From assembly GCA_038147155.1 (NCBI GenBank), contig JAYQTA010000016.1, forward strand, positions 1 to 19,845: DNA of 19,845 nt, given 5' to 3'. Below are positions 1 through 7,929 of the stretch, in pieces (the first letter of the stretch is position 1; every line of letters begins with the position of its first letter). Under the pieces are notes generated by a model, which was not told the origin of the DNA, ran no database searches, and saw only the letters and a list, made by a program, of their open reading frames with translations. This DNA is from Australimonas brisbanensis. GTDB lineage: Bacteria > Chloroflexota > Dehalococcoidia > Lucifugimonadales > Australimonadaceae. Both the position numbers and the translations under genes were made by a program.

Positions 1-26
1 CCCTTCTGTCATCGCTCGGTGTTGGC

Positions 27-1028
27 CTAGGCCCGCTGGGGCTGGATCTCCTCCAGCGCGGCGAACTCCTCGTCGTACAGGCGCCAGAGCTCGGTCAGCT
101 CGTCCTGCGCCATGGGCGGTACGTTCACGCCCTCCACGAACTCATCCAACTGCGCCTTGGTGACGATGTTGGGCAGCACCGCGGCGATGTGCGGCTCCGA
201 GAGGCAGAACTGGATCGCCGCCTGGGCCAGGGTGCGCCCCGTGTTCTCGGCGATGAACAGCACCCGGTCGCGCTTCTTGAACGCCTGGTCGAGCCAGGAG
301 CGGCGCCGGTGCGCGCGGTGGTCCGAGGGGTCGAACTCCACCTTGGCCTTCTTGGTGAACTGGTCGGTGAGGATCTCCGAGGCGTGGGGCACGCGGGCCA
401 GCAGGCCGGTGCCCTGCTCGCGCGCCTTCTCGAAGAAGTAGCGGGCGGGCTGCTGCTCGATGATGGAGTAGATGATCTGCACGCTCGGCACCTTGCGCTC
501 GGCGATGGAGGCATCGCCCTCGGCGCGCCAGCCGATGTCCGGCCCCAGCGCCGTGCCGTAGTGGCGGATCTTGCCCTCGCGCACCAGGTCCTCCAGGAGG
601 CCGAAGAGGGCCTCGTCCCGGATGTTCTCCTGGCGCGGGTTGTGGAGCTGCCACAGGTCGATGTGGTCGGTGCCCAGGCGCCGGAGCGAGTCCTCGCACG
701 CCTTGCGCACGAATTCGACGTCCCAGCGCTGCGGGCGCTCCTTCTGGAAGCCGGTGCGCTCGGCGTGGATGTCGTAGCCGAATTTGGTGCCGATGAGCAC
801 CTGGTTGCGCTCCTTGCCGAAGGCCTCCTTGAGGATCTCCTCCCCATAGCCCTCGGCGTAGGTGTCGGCGGTGTCGAACAGGTTGACGCCGGCCTCCCTG
901 GCCTGGCGCAGCAGGCGGATGGCGTCAGCCTTCTCCACCTTGCCCCACCAGCCGGTGGCCACGCTCCAGACGCCGAAGGCGACCTCGGAGACTTCCAGCC
1001 CCGTGGGGCCGAGGGTGCGGTACTTCAT
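27..1028 (-). CDS. Aldo/keto reductase
   Basis: A 333-residue protein of the aldo/keto reductase superfamily, which reduces aldehydes and ketones (or oxidises the alcohols) with NADPH in the cytosol. The catalytic tetrad is readable: Asp52 and Tyr57 in FDTADTYAEGYGEE, Lys82 in IGTKFGYD, and His129 in LWQLHNP. The N-terminal MKYRTLGPTGLEVS is typical of the family, and the length is normal. The ATG at 1028 is preceded by GGAGG six bases upstream. It lies 23 bases downstream of the DUF1802 gene on the same strand, so the two probably share a transcript. The natural substrate cannot be told from sequence. Confidence 0.95.
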   Translation of the reverse strand: MKYRTLGPTGLEVSEVAFGVWSVATGWWGKVEKADAIRLLRQAREAGVNLFDTADTYAEGYGEEILKEAFGKERNQVLIGTKFGYDIHAERTGFQKERPQRWDVEFVRKACEDSLRRLGTDHIDLWQLHNPRQENIRDEALFGLLEDLVREGKIRHYGTALGPDIGWRAEGDASIAERKVPSVQIIYSIIEQQPARYFFEKAREQGTGLLARVPHASEILTDQFTKKAKVEFDPSDHRAHRRRSWLDQAFKKRDRVLFIAENTGRTLAQAAIQFCLSEPHIAAVLPNIVTKAQLDEFVEGVNVPPMAQDELTELWRLYDEEFAALEEIQPQRA

Positions 1029-1051
1029 CAGGGTCCTCCGTCGGTGTTGAA

Positions 1052-1666
1052 CTAGCGGGCGGCCTGCGCCCCGTCGTACGCCGCGCGGATGGCGGCGGCC
1101 TCGGCGGCGAAGGCCTCGTCGGTCATGGGAGGGGTCGCGGCGGATAGACGGGCCTCATCCAGCAGGGCGAGCCAGGACTTGCACCCCGAGTACTCCGGGC
1201 GCCACGGCACGCTCACGGGCTCGGCCAGGCGCCAGACGCGCAGCACGATGGCCGTCAAGGCCTGTGCGGGACGCCAGCGCAGGCGCTGGGTTGCGTACGC
1301 GTCAGACCAGATGTGGTGCGGGGCCAGGGCGTCCAGCTCCGCCTGCTCGCGCACCGGGAAGGCGTCGTGCACCTGGGCGTAGTGGGTGAAGCGCAGAGCG
1401 TCCGCGGCCGGGGCCTCAGCGAGCACGTGGCCCAGTGTGGCAGCGTGCTCCGGACGCAGCAGGTCAGCCTGCTGGTGCTCGAAGGATGGAAACAGGAGAC
1501 ACTCGTCGTGGCGCAACTCGAACCGCTTGGACTCCTCGCGGATGCCGCCCTTGCGGATGATGAGCGCCGTGCACCCGGTACCCAGCGCCTCGATGGCGAC
1601 GGCCCACTCCTTCAGCGCCACCGCGCACGTGGCCGGGACGCCCGCGCGCTGTGCGGTCTGCGTCAT
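1052..1666 (-). CDS. DUF1802 family protein
   Basis: A 204-residue protein resembling the DUF1802 family, whose function is unknown. Typical features are the N-terminal ALKEWAVAIEALGTGCTALIIRKGGI segment (given here only as a landmark), FELRHDECLLFPSFEHQ, and a late WRPEYSGCKSWL stretch. No signal peptide or membrane segment is seen. The frame is open back to 1705, but I choose the ATG at 1666 because AGGAGGT sits just upstream and a TATAAT box lies about 38 bases before it. It is the first gene of a probable two-gene operon with the aldo/keto reductase and is divergent from metE. Family assignment is from memory of conserved blocks, so moderately sure. Confidence 0.8.
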   Translation of the reverse strand: MTQTAQRAGVPATCAVALKEWAVAIEALGTGCTALIIRKGGIREESKRFELRHDECLLFPSFEHQQADLLRPEHAATLGHVLAEAPAADALRFTHYAQVHDAFPVREQAELDALAPHHIWSDAYATQRLRWRPAQALTAIVLRVWRLAEPVSVPWRPEYSGCKSWLALLDEARLSAATPPMTDEAFAAEAAAIRAAYDGAQAAR

Positions 1667-1703
1667 GGACGCACCTCCTGCCTGTCCCGTCTTCCCCAAG
1701 GCC

Positions 1704-1709
1704 ATTATA
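1704..1709 (-). promoter_or_regulatory. -10 box for the DUF1802/aldo-keto reductase operon
   Basis: Minus-strand reading gives a perfect TATAAT. Transcription would start near 1697, about 30 bases before the ATG at 1666 and its SD. No convincing -35 TTGACA is present about 17 bases upstream. Confidence 0.55.
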
Positions 1710-1769
1710 GGCAGGCACCCACGGGGAGAGATGGGGGGTGGCCCTCATCTTGAGCGGGAGTTGGGACAC

Positions 1770-1799
1770 GGGACACCCTGCACGCCCTTCCGTTACAAT
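1770..1799 (+). promoter_or_regulatory. Candidate metE promoter
   Basis: TACAAT at 1794-1799 (preceded by a T) is a good -10 box. The -35 position around 1770-1776 (GGGACAC) matches poorly. A start near 1806 would give a leader of about 75 bases before the TTG codon. Confidence 0.45.
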
Positions 1800-1820
1800 G
1801 GACGAACCCAGCCTCGCTGA

Positions 1821-1859
1821 CGCGCCCCGGGCACCCGCTCTCCACGCCCGCCGGGCGCG
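1821..1859 (+). promoter_or_regulatory. Hairpin in the metE leader
   Basis: CGCGCCCCGG at 1821-1830 can pair with CCGGGCGCG at 1851-1859, with one bulged C. The stem ends seven bases before the SD (AAGGAG, about 1868-1873). It could influence translation of metE, but in such GC-rich DNA a stem of this size can arise by chance. No known SAM, SAH or cobalamin riboswitch core is recognisable in the 1706-1880 gap. Confidence 0.3.
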
Positions 1860-1880
1860 CCGTTCGTAAGGAGCACCGCC

Positions 1881-4166
1881 TTGGCTATAGCCTCCAACCT
1901 CGGCTTCCCGCGCATCGGCGCGAACCGCGAGCTCAAGTGGGCCGTCGAGTCCTACTGGGCAGGCAAGTCCAGCGCTGACGACCTGGAAGCCGCCGCCGCA
2001 GCCATCCGCAAGGCCAACTGGGAACTCCAGCGCAAGGCGGGCATCGTCCACATCCCGTCGAACGACTTCTCCTTCTACGACCAGGTGCTGGACACCACCG
2101 CCATGGTGGGCGCGGTGCCGGAGCGCTACGGCCACGACGGTGAGGACGTGGGCCTGGACCTGTACTTCGCCATGGCGCGCGGAACCACCGGCCCCAACGG
2201 GGTCAGCGCCATGGAGATGACCAAGTGGTTCGACACCAACTACCACTACATCGTCCCTGAGTTCACGGCGAACCAGTCCTTCAGCCTCTGCTCCACCAAG
2301 CCGGTGGACCAGTTCCTTGAAGCCCAGGCCCTGGGCGTCCACACCCGCCCGGTGCTGGTGGGCCCGGTGACCTACCTGCTGGTGGGCAAGATGCAGGAGC
2401 AGGGAGCCGACCCGCTCTCCCTGCTGGAGTCGCTCCTGCCCGTCTACGAGGACGTGCTCAAGCGTCTGGCCGAGGCTGGCGCCGAGTGGGTGCAGATGGA
2501 CGAGCCCGCCCTGGGCCTCACCCTCACCGACGCCCAGCGCGCGGCCTTCGGGCGCGCCTACGCGCGCCTCGCCGCCTGCGCGCCTTCCCTCAAGCTGCTG
2601 GTGGCCGTGTACTTCTCCGACCTGCGCGAGAACATGCGGACCGCCCTTGCCTTGCCGGTGGCGGGGCTGCACGTGGACCTGGTGCGCGGGCCGAACCAGC
2701 TGGGCGAACTGATCCAGAAGCTGGGCCCGGACAAGTACCTGTCCGTGGGCGTGGTGGACGGACGCAACGTGTGGCGGGCCAACCTGGCCAATGCCATCGC
2801 CACGGTGGACAAGGCAGCCCGTGCCCTGGGGTACGACCGGGTGATGGTCGCCCCCTCCTGCTCACTGCTCCACAGCCCCGTGGACCTGGCGCTGGAGTCT
2901 GAGATGGACGAGCAGATGCGCTCCTGGATGGCCTTCGCCACCCAGAAGGTGGCCGAGGTCGCCACCATCACCCACGCCGTCAACGGCGAGAAGAAGGCCG
3001 TCGCCAGGGAATTGACCGCCAACGCCAAGGCCATGTCCGACCGCTCCACCTCCAAGCGCATCCACTCCAAGGAGGTGAAGGCGCGCACCGCGGCCGTCAC
3101 CCCCCAGATGTACGACCGCAAGAGCCCGTTCGAGCGGCGCAAGCAGGCTCAGCACGACGCGCTGCGCCTCCCCGCCTTCCCCACCACCACCATCGGCTCC
3201 TTCCCCCAGACCCCACAGGTCCGCAAGGCGCGGGCCGACCACCGCAAGGGCGCCATCGACGACGTCCAGTACCAGGGCTTCCTGCGCGAGGAGATCGCCG
3301 AGGCGGTGCGCTTCCAGGAACAGGTGGGGCTGGACGTGCTGGTGCACGGCGAGGCCGAGCGCAACGACATGGTGGAGTACTTCGGTGAGCAGATGGCCGG
3401 GTACACCCACTCGCGCAACGGGTGGGTGCAGAGCTACGGCTCGCGCTGCGTAAAGCCGCCCATCATCTTCGGCGACGTCTCCCGCCCCACCCCCATGACC
3501 GTGGAGTGGAGCACCTACGCCCAGTCGCTGACCACCAAGCCCATGAAGGGCATGCTCACGGGCCCCGTCACCATGCTCCAGTGGAGCTTCGTGCGCGACG
3601 ACCAGCCGCGCTCGGAGACGTGCAAGCAGCTGGCACTGGCGATCCGTGACGAGGTGGTGGATCTGGAGAAGGCAGGCATCCGCGTGATCCAGATCGACGA
3701 GCCCGCCCTGCGCGAGGGGCTGCCCCTGCGCCGGGAGGACTGGGCCGCGTACCTGGAGTGGGCGGTGGACTGCTTCCGCCTCTCCGCCGCTGGCGTGGAG
3801 GACCGCACCCAGATCCACACCCACATGTGCTACGCCGAGTTCAACGACATCATCCAGGCCATCGCGGACCTGGACGCCGACGTGATCTCCATCGAGTCCT
3901 CGCGCTCCAACATGGAGCTGCTCCAGGCCTTCGGTGACTTCCGCTACCCCAACGAGATCGGCCCAGGCGTCTACGACATCCACTCCCCGCGCGTGGCCGA
4001 CGAGCCCGAGATGGAGCGGCTGCTGGACAAGGCGCTGGAGGTGATCCCCGGCCCGCAGCTGTGGGTGAACCCGGACTGCGGCCTCAAGACCCGCAAGTGG
4101 GACGAGGTGAAGCCCTCTCTGGAGCACCTGGTGGCCGCAGCCAAGGCGCTGCGGGCCAAGGGCTAG
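1881..4166 (+). CDS. metE: Cobalamin-independent methionine synthase MetE
   Basis: A 761-residue 5-methyltetrahydropteroyltriglutamate-homocysteine methyltransferase, which makes methionine without vitamin B12 by methyl transfer from methyl-folate. The N-terminal block GFPRIGANRELKWAVESYW and the second barrel starting near TTTIGSFPQTPQVR are both present, so it is full length. The zinc ligands are readable as His648, Cys650 (IHTHMC), Glu672 (ISIESSRS) and Cys733 (NPDCGLKTR). Their spacing is identical to the E. coli set. The start is TTG, chosen because AAGGAG lies seven bases upstream and the conserved N-terminus begins right after it. The next gene follows after six bases. Confidence 0.98.
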   Translation: MAIASNLGFPRIGANRELKWAVESYWAGKSSADDLEAAAAAIRKANWELQRKAGIVHIPSNDFSFYDQVLDTTAMVGAVPERYGHDGEDVGLDLYFAMARGTTGPNGVSAMEMTKWFDTNYHYIVPEFTANQSFSLCSTKPVDQFLEAQALGVHTRPVLVGPVTYLLVGKMQEQGADPLSLLESLLPVYEDVLKRLAEAGAEWVQMDEPALGLTLTDAQRAAFGRAYARLAACAPSLKLLVAVYFSDLRENMRTALALPVAGLHVDLVRGPNQLGELIQKLGPDKYLSVGVVDGRNVWRANLANAIATVDKAARALGYDRVMVAPSCSLLHSPVDLALESEMDEQMRSWMAFATQKVAEVATITHAVNGEKKAVARELTANAKAMSDRSTSKRIHSKEVKARTAAVTPQMYDRKSPFERRKQAQHDALRLPAFPTTTIGSFPQTPQVRKARADHRKGAIDDVQYQGFLREEIAEAVRFQEQVGLDVLVHGEAERNDMVEYFGEQMAGYTHSRNGWVQSYGSRCVKPPIIFGDVSRPTPMTVEWSTYAQSLTTKPMKGMLTGPVTMLQWSFVRDDQPRSETCKQLALAIRDEVVDLEKAGIRVIQIDEPALREGLPLRREDWAAYLEWAVDCFRLSAAGVEDRTQIHTHMCYAEFNDIIQAIADLDADVISIESSRSNMELLQAFGDFRYPNEIGPGVYDIHSPRVADEPEMERLLDKALEVIPGPQLWVNPDCGLKTRKWDEVKPSLEHLVAAAKALRAKG

Positions 4167-4172
4167 GCCCGC

Positions 4173-4772
4173 ATGTACTACGTTCCCTACCAGCAGGCGG
4201 TGGCCTCGTTCATCGAGGTGCTGGAGCAGGTGCGCCCGGAGCAGTGGGACGCACCCGCCCTGGGCGAGTGGAACGTGCGCGAGCTGGCAGGGCACACGCT
4301 GCGCTCGCTGGCGGTGGTGCCCGAGTTCGCCGCCACCACCGCGGAGCGGGTGGACGTGGACTCACCCGCCACCTACTACCGCACCGCCCTCTCCGCCCCC
4401 GGCATCAACCAGCAGGTGGCCGAGCGCGGTCACGCGGCGGGCAAGGCGCTGGGTGTCGACCCGCTAGCCGTGGTGCGCCCCGCTGCCGAGCGGGCGCTGG
4501 CCACCCTCGCCGCCGTGCCGGACGACGCGCTCTGGACGGTGAACGTGGGCGGCATGCGCGCCGCCGACTACATGCCCTCCCGCGTGTTGGAACTGACCGT
4601 CCACACCCTGGACCTGGCGCAGGCCATCCGCTACCCCATCCAGCCGGGGCGCGAGGCGCTGGGGGTGGTGCTCCACCTGCTGGCGGAGCTGGCCGTCGAC
4701 TCGCCCCACGCGGGAGCGCTGGCCCTGGCGGCCACGGGCCGCCCCGTCCCCCCCTTCACCGTGCTGGGGTAG
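4173..4772 (+). CDS. Mycothiol-dependent maleylpyruvate isomerase-like protein (copy 1)
   Basis: A 199-residue DinB-fold metal protein of the group often annotated as maleylpyruvate isomerase N-terminal domain or TIGR03083. Members are thought to bind zinc and use a low-molecular-weight thiol; real substrates are mostly unknown. Seen here: WNVRELAGHTL with His41, and VLELTVHTLDLAQ with Glu140 and His144, matching the His/Glu-x3-His metal site of the family. It starts six bases after metE, with only a weak SD, so it is probably co-transcribed and translationally coupled. A paralog follows at once. Confidence 0.85.
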   Translation: MYYVPYQQAVASFIEVLEQVRPEQWDAPALGEWNVRELAGHTLRSLAVVPEFAATTAERVDVDSPATYYRTALSAPGINQQVAERGHAAGKALGVDPLAVVRPAAERALATLAAVPDDALWTVNVGGMRAADYMPSRVLELTVHTLDLAQAIRYPIQPGREALGVVLHLLAELAVDSPHAGALALAATGRPVPPFTVLG

Positions 4773-4777
4773 AGCGC

Positions 4778-5389
4778 GTGGCAGCCCACCCGCACCGCAC
4801 GGCCTACCAACAGGGGGCAGCGCTGCTGGTGGCGACCGCCGCGACGGTGCGCCCCGAACAGTGGGACGCACCCGGTCTTGGGGAGTGGACCGTGCGTGAC
4901 CTCACCGGCCACGCCTCCCGCGCATTGCTCATCGTCGAGGACTTCTCCCACCGCATCCCGGAGCGGGTGAGCATCCCGGATTCGGCCGCGTACTATCGGG
5001 CGGCCTTCACCGGGGCGGGCACCAACGAGCGCATCGCCGAGCGCGGACGCCAGAGCGGCCGTGACCTGGGCCCCGACCCTGCGCAGGCCGTGCGCGCCAT
5101 CGCAGAACGCGTGCTGGCGCGGGTGGACGCCCTTCCCGATGGGCACCCGCTGGACACCATGATCGGCGGCATCCGGCTGGTGGACTACCTGCCCTCCCGC
5201 ACCGTGGAACTGGTGGTGCACAGCCTGGACATCGCCCAGGCCACCGGCCAGACGCTCACCCTGCCCCGCGAGGCCCTGCGCGTGACGCTCCACCTGCTGG
5301 CGGAGCTGGCCGTGGACTCGCCCCACGCGGGCGCGCTGGCCCTGGCGGCCACGAGCCGCCCCGTCCCCTCCTTCAACGTGCTGGGCTAG
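4778..5389 (+). CDS. Mycothiol-dependent maleylpyruvate isomerase-like protein (copy 2)
   Basis: A 203-residue paralog of the preceding gene, with His45 (LTGHAS) and Glu144/His148 (VELVVHSLD) as the likely metal ligands. The frame is open far upstream inside metE, but homology with copy 1 begins near AYQQGAALL. I therefore choose the GTG at 4778, five bases after the stop of copy 1. No good SD is present, which suggests translational coupling. The last 102 bases are 94% identical to copy 1 while the rest is strongly diverged. A thiol transferase or isomerase role is inferred only from the family. Confidence 0.85.
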   Translation: MAAHPHRTAYQQGAALLVATAATVRPEQWDAPGLGEWTVRDLTGHASRALLIVEDFSHRIPERVSIPDSAAYYRAAFTGAGTNERIAERGRQSGRDLGPDPAQAVRAIAERVLARVDALPDGHPLDTMIGGIRLVDYLPSRTVELVVHSLDIAQATGQTLTLPREALRVTLHLLAELAVDSPHAGALALAATSRPVPSFNVLG

Positions 5390-5410
5390 AACGCCCGCCC
5401 CGGCCCGTAG

Positions 5411-5416
5411 TAGGCT
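5411..5416 (+). promoter_or_regulatory. Possible -10 box upstream of the dehydrogenase pair
   Basis: TAGGCT fits the TANNNT pattern seen before other genes in this window. The leader would be about 45 bases and would contain the hairpin at 5423-5440. No clear -35 box. Confidence 0.3.
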
Positions 5417-5422
5417 CCCCCG

Positions 5423-5440
5423 CGCGGGGCCAGCCCCGCG
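5423..5440 (+). other. GC-rich hairpin between copy 2 and the dehydrogenase
   Basis: CGCGGGG at 5423-5429 pairs with CCCCGCG at 5434-5440 around a CCAG loop. No T-run follows. It could end the metE transcript weakly or sit in the leader of the next gene. Confidence 0.35.
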
Positions 5441-5464
5441 TACCCCAGGGCACCGGAGGGCGGC

Positions 5465-6349
5465 ATGGCCAAGGACATCGGGTTCATCGGGCTGGGAACC
5501 ATGGGCAGGCCCATGGCGCTCAATCTGCTCAAGGCGGGGCACTCCCTCACCGTCTACGACATCGACGGGTCGGCGGTGGAGGCGCTGGTGACCGCCGGCG
5601 CGCGGCCCGCGGGCTCCCCACGGGAGGCGGCGGGCGCGGCCGACGTGCTGGTGTGCATGCTCCCGGCATCGCCCCACGTGCTGGCGGCGGCGGGCGGCGA
5701 GGACGGGTTCATCGCCGGGCTGCGATACGGGGCGACGGTCATCGACATGTCCACCATCGACCCGGACACCACCCGCGCCGTCGCCGCCCAGGTGGAGGCG
5801 GCAGGCGCACACCTGCTGGACGCACCCGTGTCCGGTTCCTCGGCCTGGGCGCAGGAGGGGACGCTGACCATCATGGTGGGGGGCGATGCCGCGGTGCTGG
5901 AGGCCCAGCGCGAGGTGCTGGCAGCCATGGGCACCAACATCATCCACTGCGGGGCGGTGGGCATGGGCGAGACGGTGAAGCTGGCCAACAACCTGGTGGC
6001 CGGTGTGTCCATGGCGGCGGTGGCCGAGGCCTTCGCCCTGGCCACGGCCAAGGGCGTGGACCCGCAGGTGCTATTCGACGTGATGAGCAAGGCCTCCGGC
6101 AACTGCTGGACGCTCCAGACGCGCTTCCCCGCCCCCGGCGTGGTGGCCGACTCCCCCGCCTCCCACGGCTTCGCCCCCGGCTTCATGACCGACCTGATGT
6201 ACAAGGACATGGGCCTGGCGCTGGACGCCGCCGCCCAGGCCAAGCTGCCCCTCTCGGTGACGGCGGTGGCCCGCCAGGCGTACGCGGCCGCGAGCCGCCA
6301 GGGCCACGGACGGCTCGACTTCTCGGCGGTGGCCAAGCTCTTCGAGTAG
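5465..6349 (+). CDS. NAD(P)-dependent 3-hydroxyisobutyrate dehydrogenase-family oxidoreductase
   Basis: A 294-residue beta-hydroxyacid dehydrogenase. This family oxidises 3-hydroxyisobutyrate, tartronate semialdehyde or similar 3-hydroxyacids with NAD(P). Seen: the Rossmann motif GLGTMG at residues 9-14, the substrate loop DAPVSGS from residue 120, and GMGETVKLANN with catalytic Lys172 and Asn176. ATG 5465 has GGAGG five bases upstream. The aldehyde dehydrogenase follows after 36 bases, so an alcohol-to-aldehyde-to-acid sequence is plausible. The exact substrate is open; I do not assign mmsB. Confidence 0.93.
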   Translation: MAKDIGFIGLGTMGRPMALNLLKAGHSLTVYDIDGSAVEALVTAGARPAGSPREAAGAADVLVCMLPASPHVLAAAGGEDGFIAGLRYGATVIDMSTIDPDTTRAVAAQVEAAGAHLLDAPVSGSSAWAQEGTLTIMVGGDAAVLEAQREVLAAMGTNIIHCGAVGMGETVKLANNLVAGVSMAAVAEAFALATAKGVDPQVLFDVMSKASGNCWTLQTRFPAPGVVADSPASHGFAPGFMTDLMYKDMGLALDAAAQAKLPLSVTAVARQAYAAASRQGHGRLDFSAVAKLFE

Positions 6350-6385
6350 CCGTCACCCAACCCGCCCCCTCAAGGAGACGCAGAC

Positions 6386-7852
6386 ATGGCAGCCACGCAG
6401 GCGCGGTTCCAGCCCATGCTGGTGAACGGTGAGCAGACGCCCGCGCTGGACGGGCGCACCATCGTGGTGGGCAACCCCGCCAGGCGCAACGCGCCCATCG
6501 CCGAGGTGCCCCGCGCCACGGCGCCCGACGTGGACGCCGCCGTGCGCTCCGCCGCCCACGCCTTCGAGACGTGGCGCGCCGTGAACCCCCGCGAGCGCGG
6601 GCGCATGATGACCCGCATCGCCGATGCCATGGAGGCCGCGGCTGAGGACATCGCCCGCACCATCTCGCTGGAGACGGGCAACGCGCTCCGAACGCAATCG
6701 CGCCCGGAGGCGAGGGGAGCGGCGGACGTGTTCCGCTACTTCGGCGGGCTGGCCGGGGAGCTCAAGGGCGAGGTGAGCCCGCTGGGGGAGGACCTGCTGG
6801 TCTACACCCGGCGCGAGCCGCTGGGCGTGGTGGGCGGCATCGTGCCGTGGAACTCGCCGGTGCTCCTCTCCGCCCTGAAGATCGCCATGGCCATCACCGC
6901 GGGCAACACCCTGGTGCTCAAGGCGGCGGAGGACGCCCCGCTGGCCGTGCTGGCCATGGGGGCCATCTGCAACGAGGTGCTGCCCCCCGGCGTGCTCAAC
7001 GTCATCACCGGCTACGGTGAGGAGGCGGGTGCGGCGCTCTCGCAGCACCCCACGGTGCGCAAGCTGTCGTTCACCGGCTCCACCGATGTGGGTAAGCTGG
7101 TGATGCACGCCGCCGCCGAGCGCATCGTCCCTGTCTCCCTGGAGCTGGGCGGCAAGAGCCCGGCCATCGTCTTCCCTGACTCGGACGACGATGCCACGGT
7201 GGCCGGGGTGGTGGCGGGCATGCGCTTCACCCGCCAGGGCCAGTCCTGCACCGCCGGCTCGCGCCTCTTCCTGCACGAGTCCATCCACGACCGGTTCCTG
7301 GCCAAGCTCACGGCCAAACTCGCCGAACTGAAGGTGGGCGACCCCATGGACGAGGCCACGGATATGGGCTCCATCATCAACCAGAAGCAGTTCGACAAGG
7401 TGTGCGCCTACATCGACGACGGCACCCGCCAGCCCGGCGCCCAGGTGGTGCTGGGCGGGAAGCCCCCCGCCAGCGGCCCGCTGTCCGAGGGGTTCTACGT
7501 CCAACCCACGGTCATCGACGCCGTGGACAACGCCTGGCGCATCGCGCGGGAGGAGATCTTCGGCCCGGTGCTGGTGGTGATCCCGTGGCGCGATGAGGCC
7601 GAGGCGATCCGCATGGCCAACGACTCGCACTACGGCCTGGCCGCCTACGTCTGGTGCAAGGACATCACCCGGGCGCTGCGCACCGCCCATGCCATCGAAT
7701 CGGGCTGGGTGCAGGTGAACCGGGGGCTCGGCCAGCTGCCCGGCCACTCCTACGGGGGCTACAAGATGAGCGGTATCGGCCGCGAGTTCTCCCTGGAGGG
7801 GATGCTCGACTCGTTCACCCAGCGCAAGTCCGTCACCGTGGGGCTGGGCTAG
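6386..7852 (+). CDS. NAD(P)-dependent aldehyde dehydrogenase
   Basis: A 488-residue member of the ALDH superfamily, oxidising an aldehyde to its carboxylate. Full length. Seen: PWNSP with oxyanion-hole Asn156, cofactor Lys179, FTGSTDVG at residues 229-236, general-base Glu253 in LELGGKSP, and nucleophile Cys288 in GQSCTAG. EEIFGPVLVV lies further on. The GQSCTAG context differs from that of CoA-acylating methylmalonate-semialdehyde dehydrogenase, so despite the upstream 3-hydroxyisobutyrate-like enzyme it is more likely an ordinary hydrolytic ALDH. SD AAGGAG lies eight bases before ATG. The gene is followed by a strong terminator. Confidence 0.96.
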   Translation: MAATQARFQPMLVNGEQTPALDGRTIVVGNPARRNAPIAEVPRATAPDVDAAVRSAAHAFETWRAVNPRERGRMMTRIADAMEAAAEDIARTISLETGNALRTQSRPEARGAADVFRYFGGLAGELKGEVSPLGEDLLVYTRREPLGVVGGIVPWNSPVLLSALKIAMAITAGNTLVLKAAEDAPLAVLAMGAICNEVLPPGVLNVITGYGEEAGAALSQHPTVRKLSFTGSTDVGKLVMHAAAERIVPVSLELGGKSPAIVFPDSDDDATVAGVVAGMRFTRQGQSCTAGSRLFLHESIHDRFLAKLTAKLAELKVGDPMDEATDMGSIINQKQFDKVCAYIDDGTRQPGAQVVLGGKPPASGPLSEGFYVQPTVIDAVDNAWRIAREEIFGPVLVVIPWRDEAEAIRMANDSHYGLAAYVWCKDITRALRTAHAIESGWVQVNRGLGQLPGHSYGGYKMSGIGREFSLEGMLDSFTQRKSVTVGLG

Positions 7853-7880
7853 CCCCGCACCCCTGGCCGCCGAGAACGAA

Positions 7881-7908
7881 CGAGGCCCCCGCTGTTGCGG
7901 GGGCCTCG
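7881..7908. terminator. Bidirectional terminator hairpin
   Basis: CGAGGCCCCCGC and GCGGGGGCCTCG form a perfect 12-bp stem with a TGTT loop. It lies between the convergent aldehyde dehydrogenase and Rieske genes, so it can serve both strands. Confidence 0.85.
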
Positions 7909-7929
7909 TGTCATGCGCTGCGTTCGCGG

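Noticed and set aside
1706..1880. SAM, SAH or cobalamin riboswitch before metE
   Set aside because: The gap is short and lacks the conserved cores of these classes; only a simple stem is seen.
2862..4295. Long open frame on the minus strand across metE (477 codons)
   Set aside because: It is antisense to MetE, whose zinc ligands and full-length homology are clear; the predicted product is low-complexity Gly/His/Leu/Val-rich, as expected from GC-rich codon bias.
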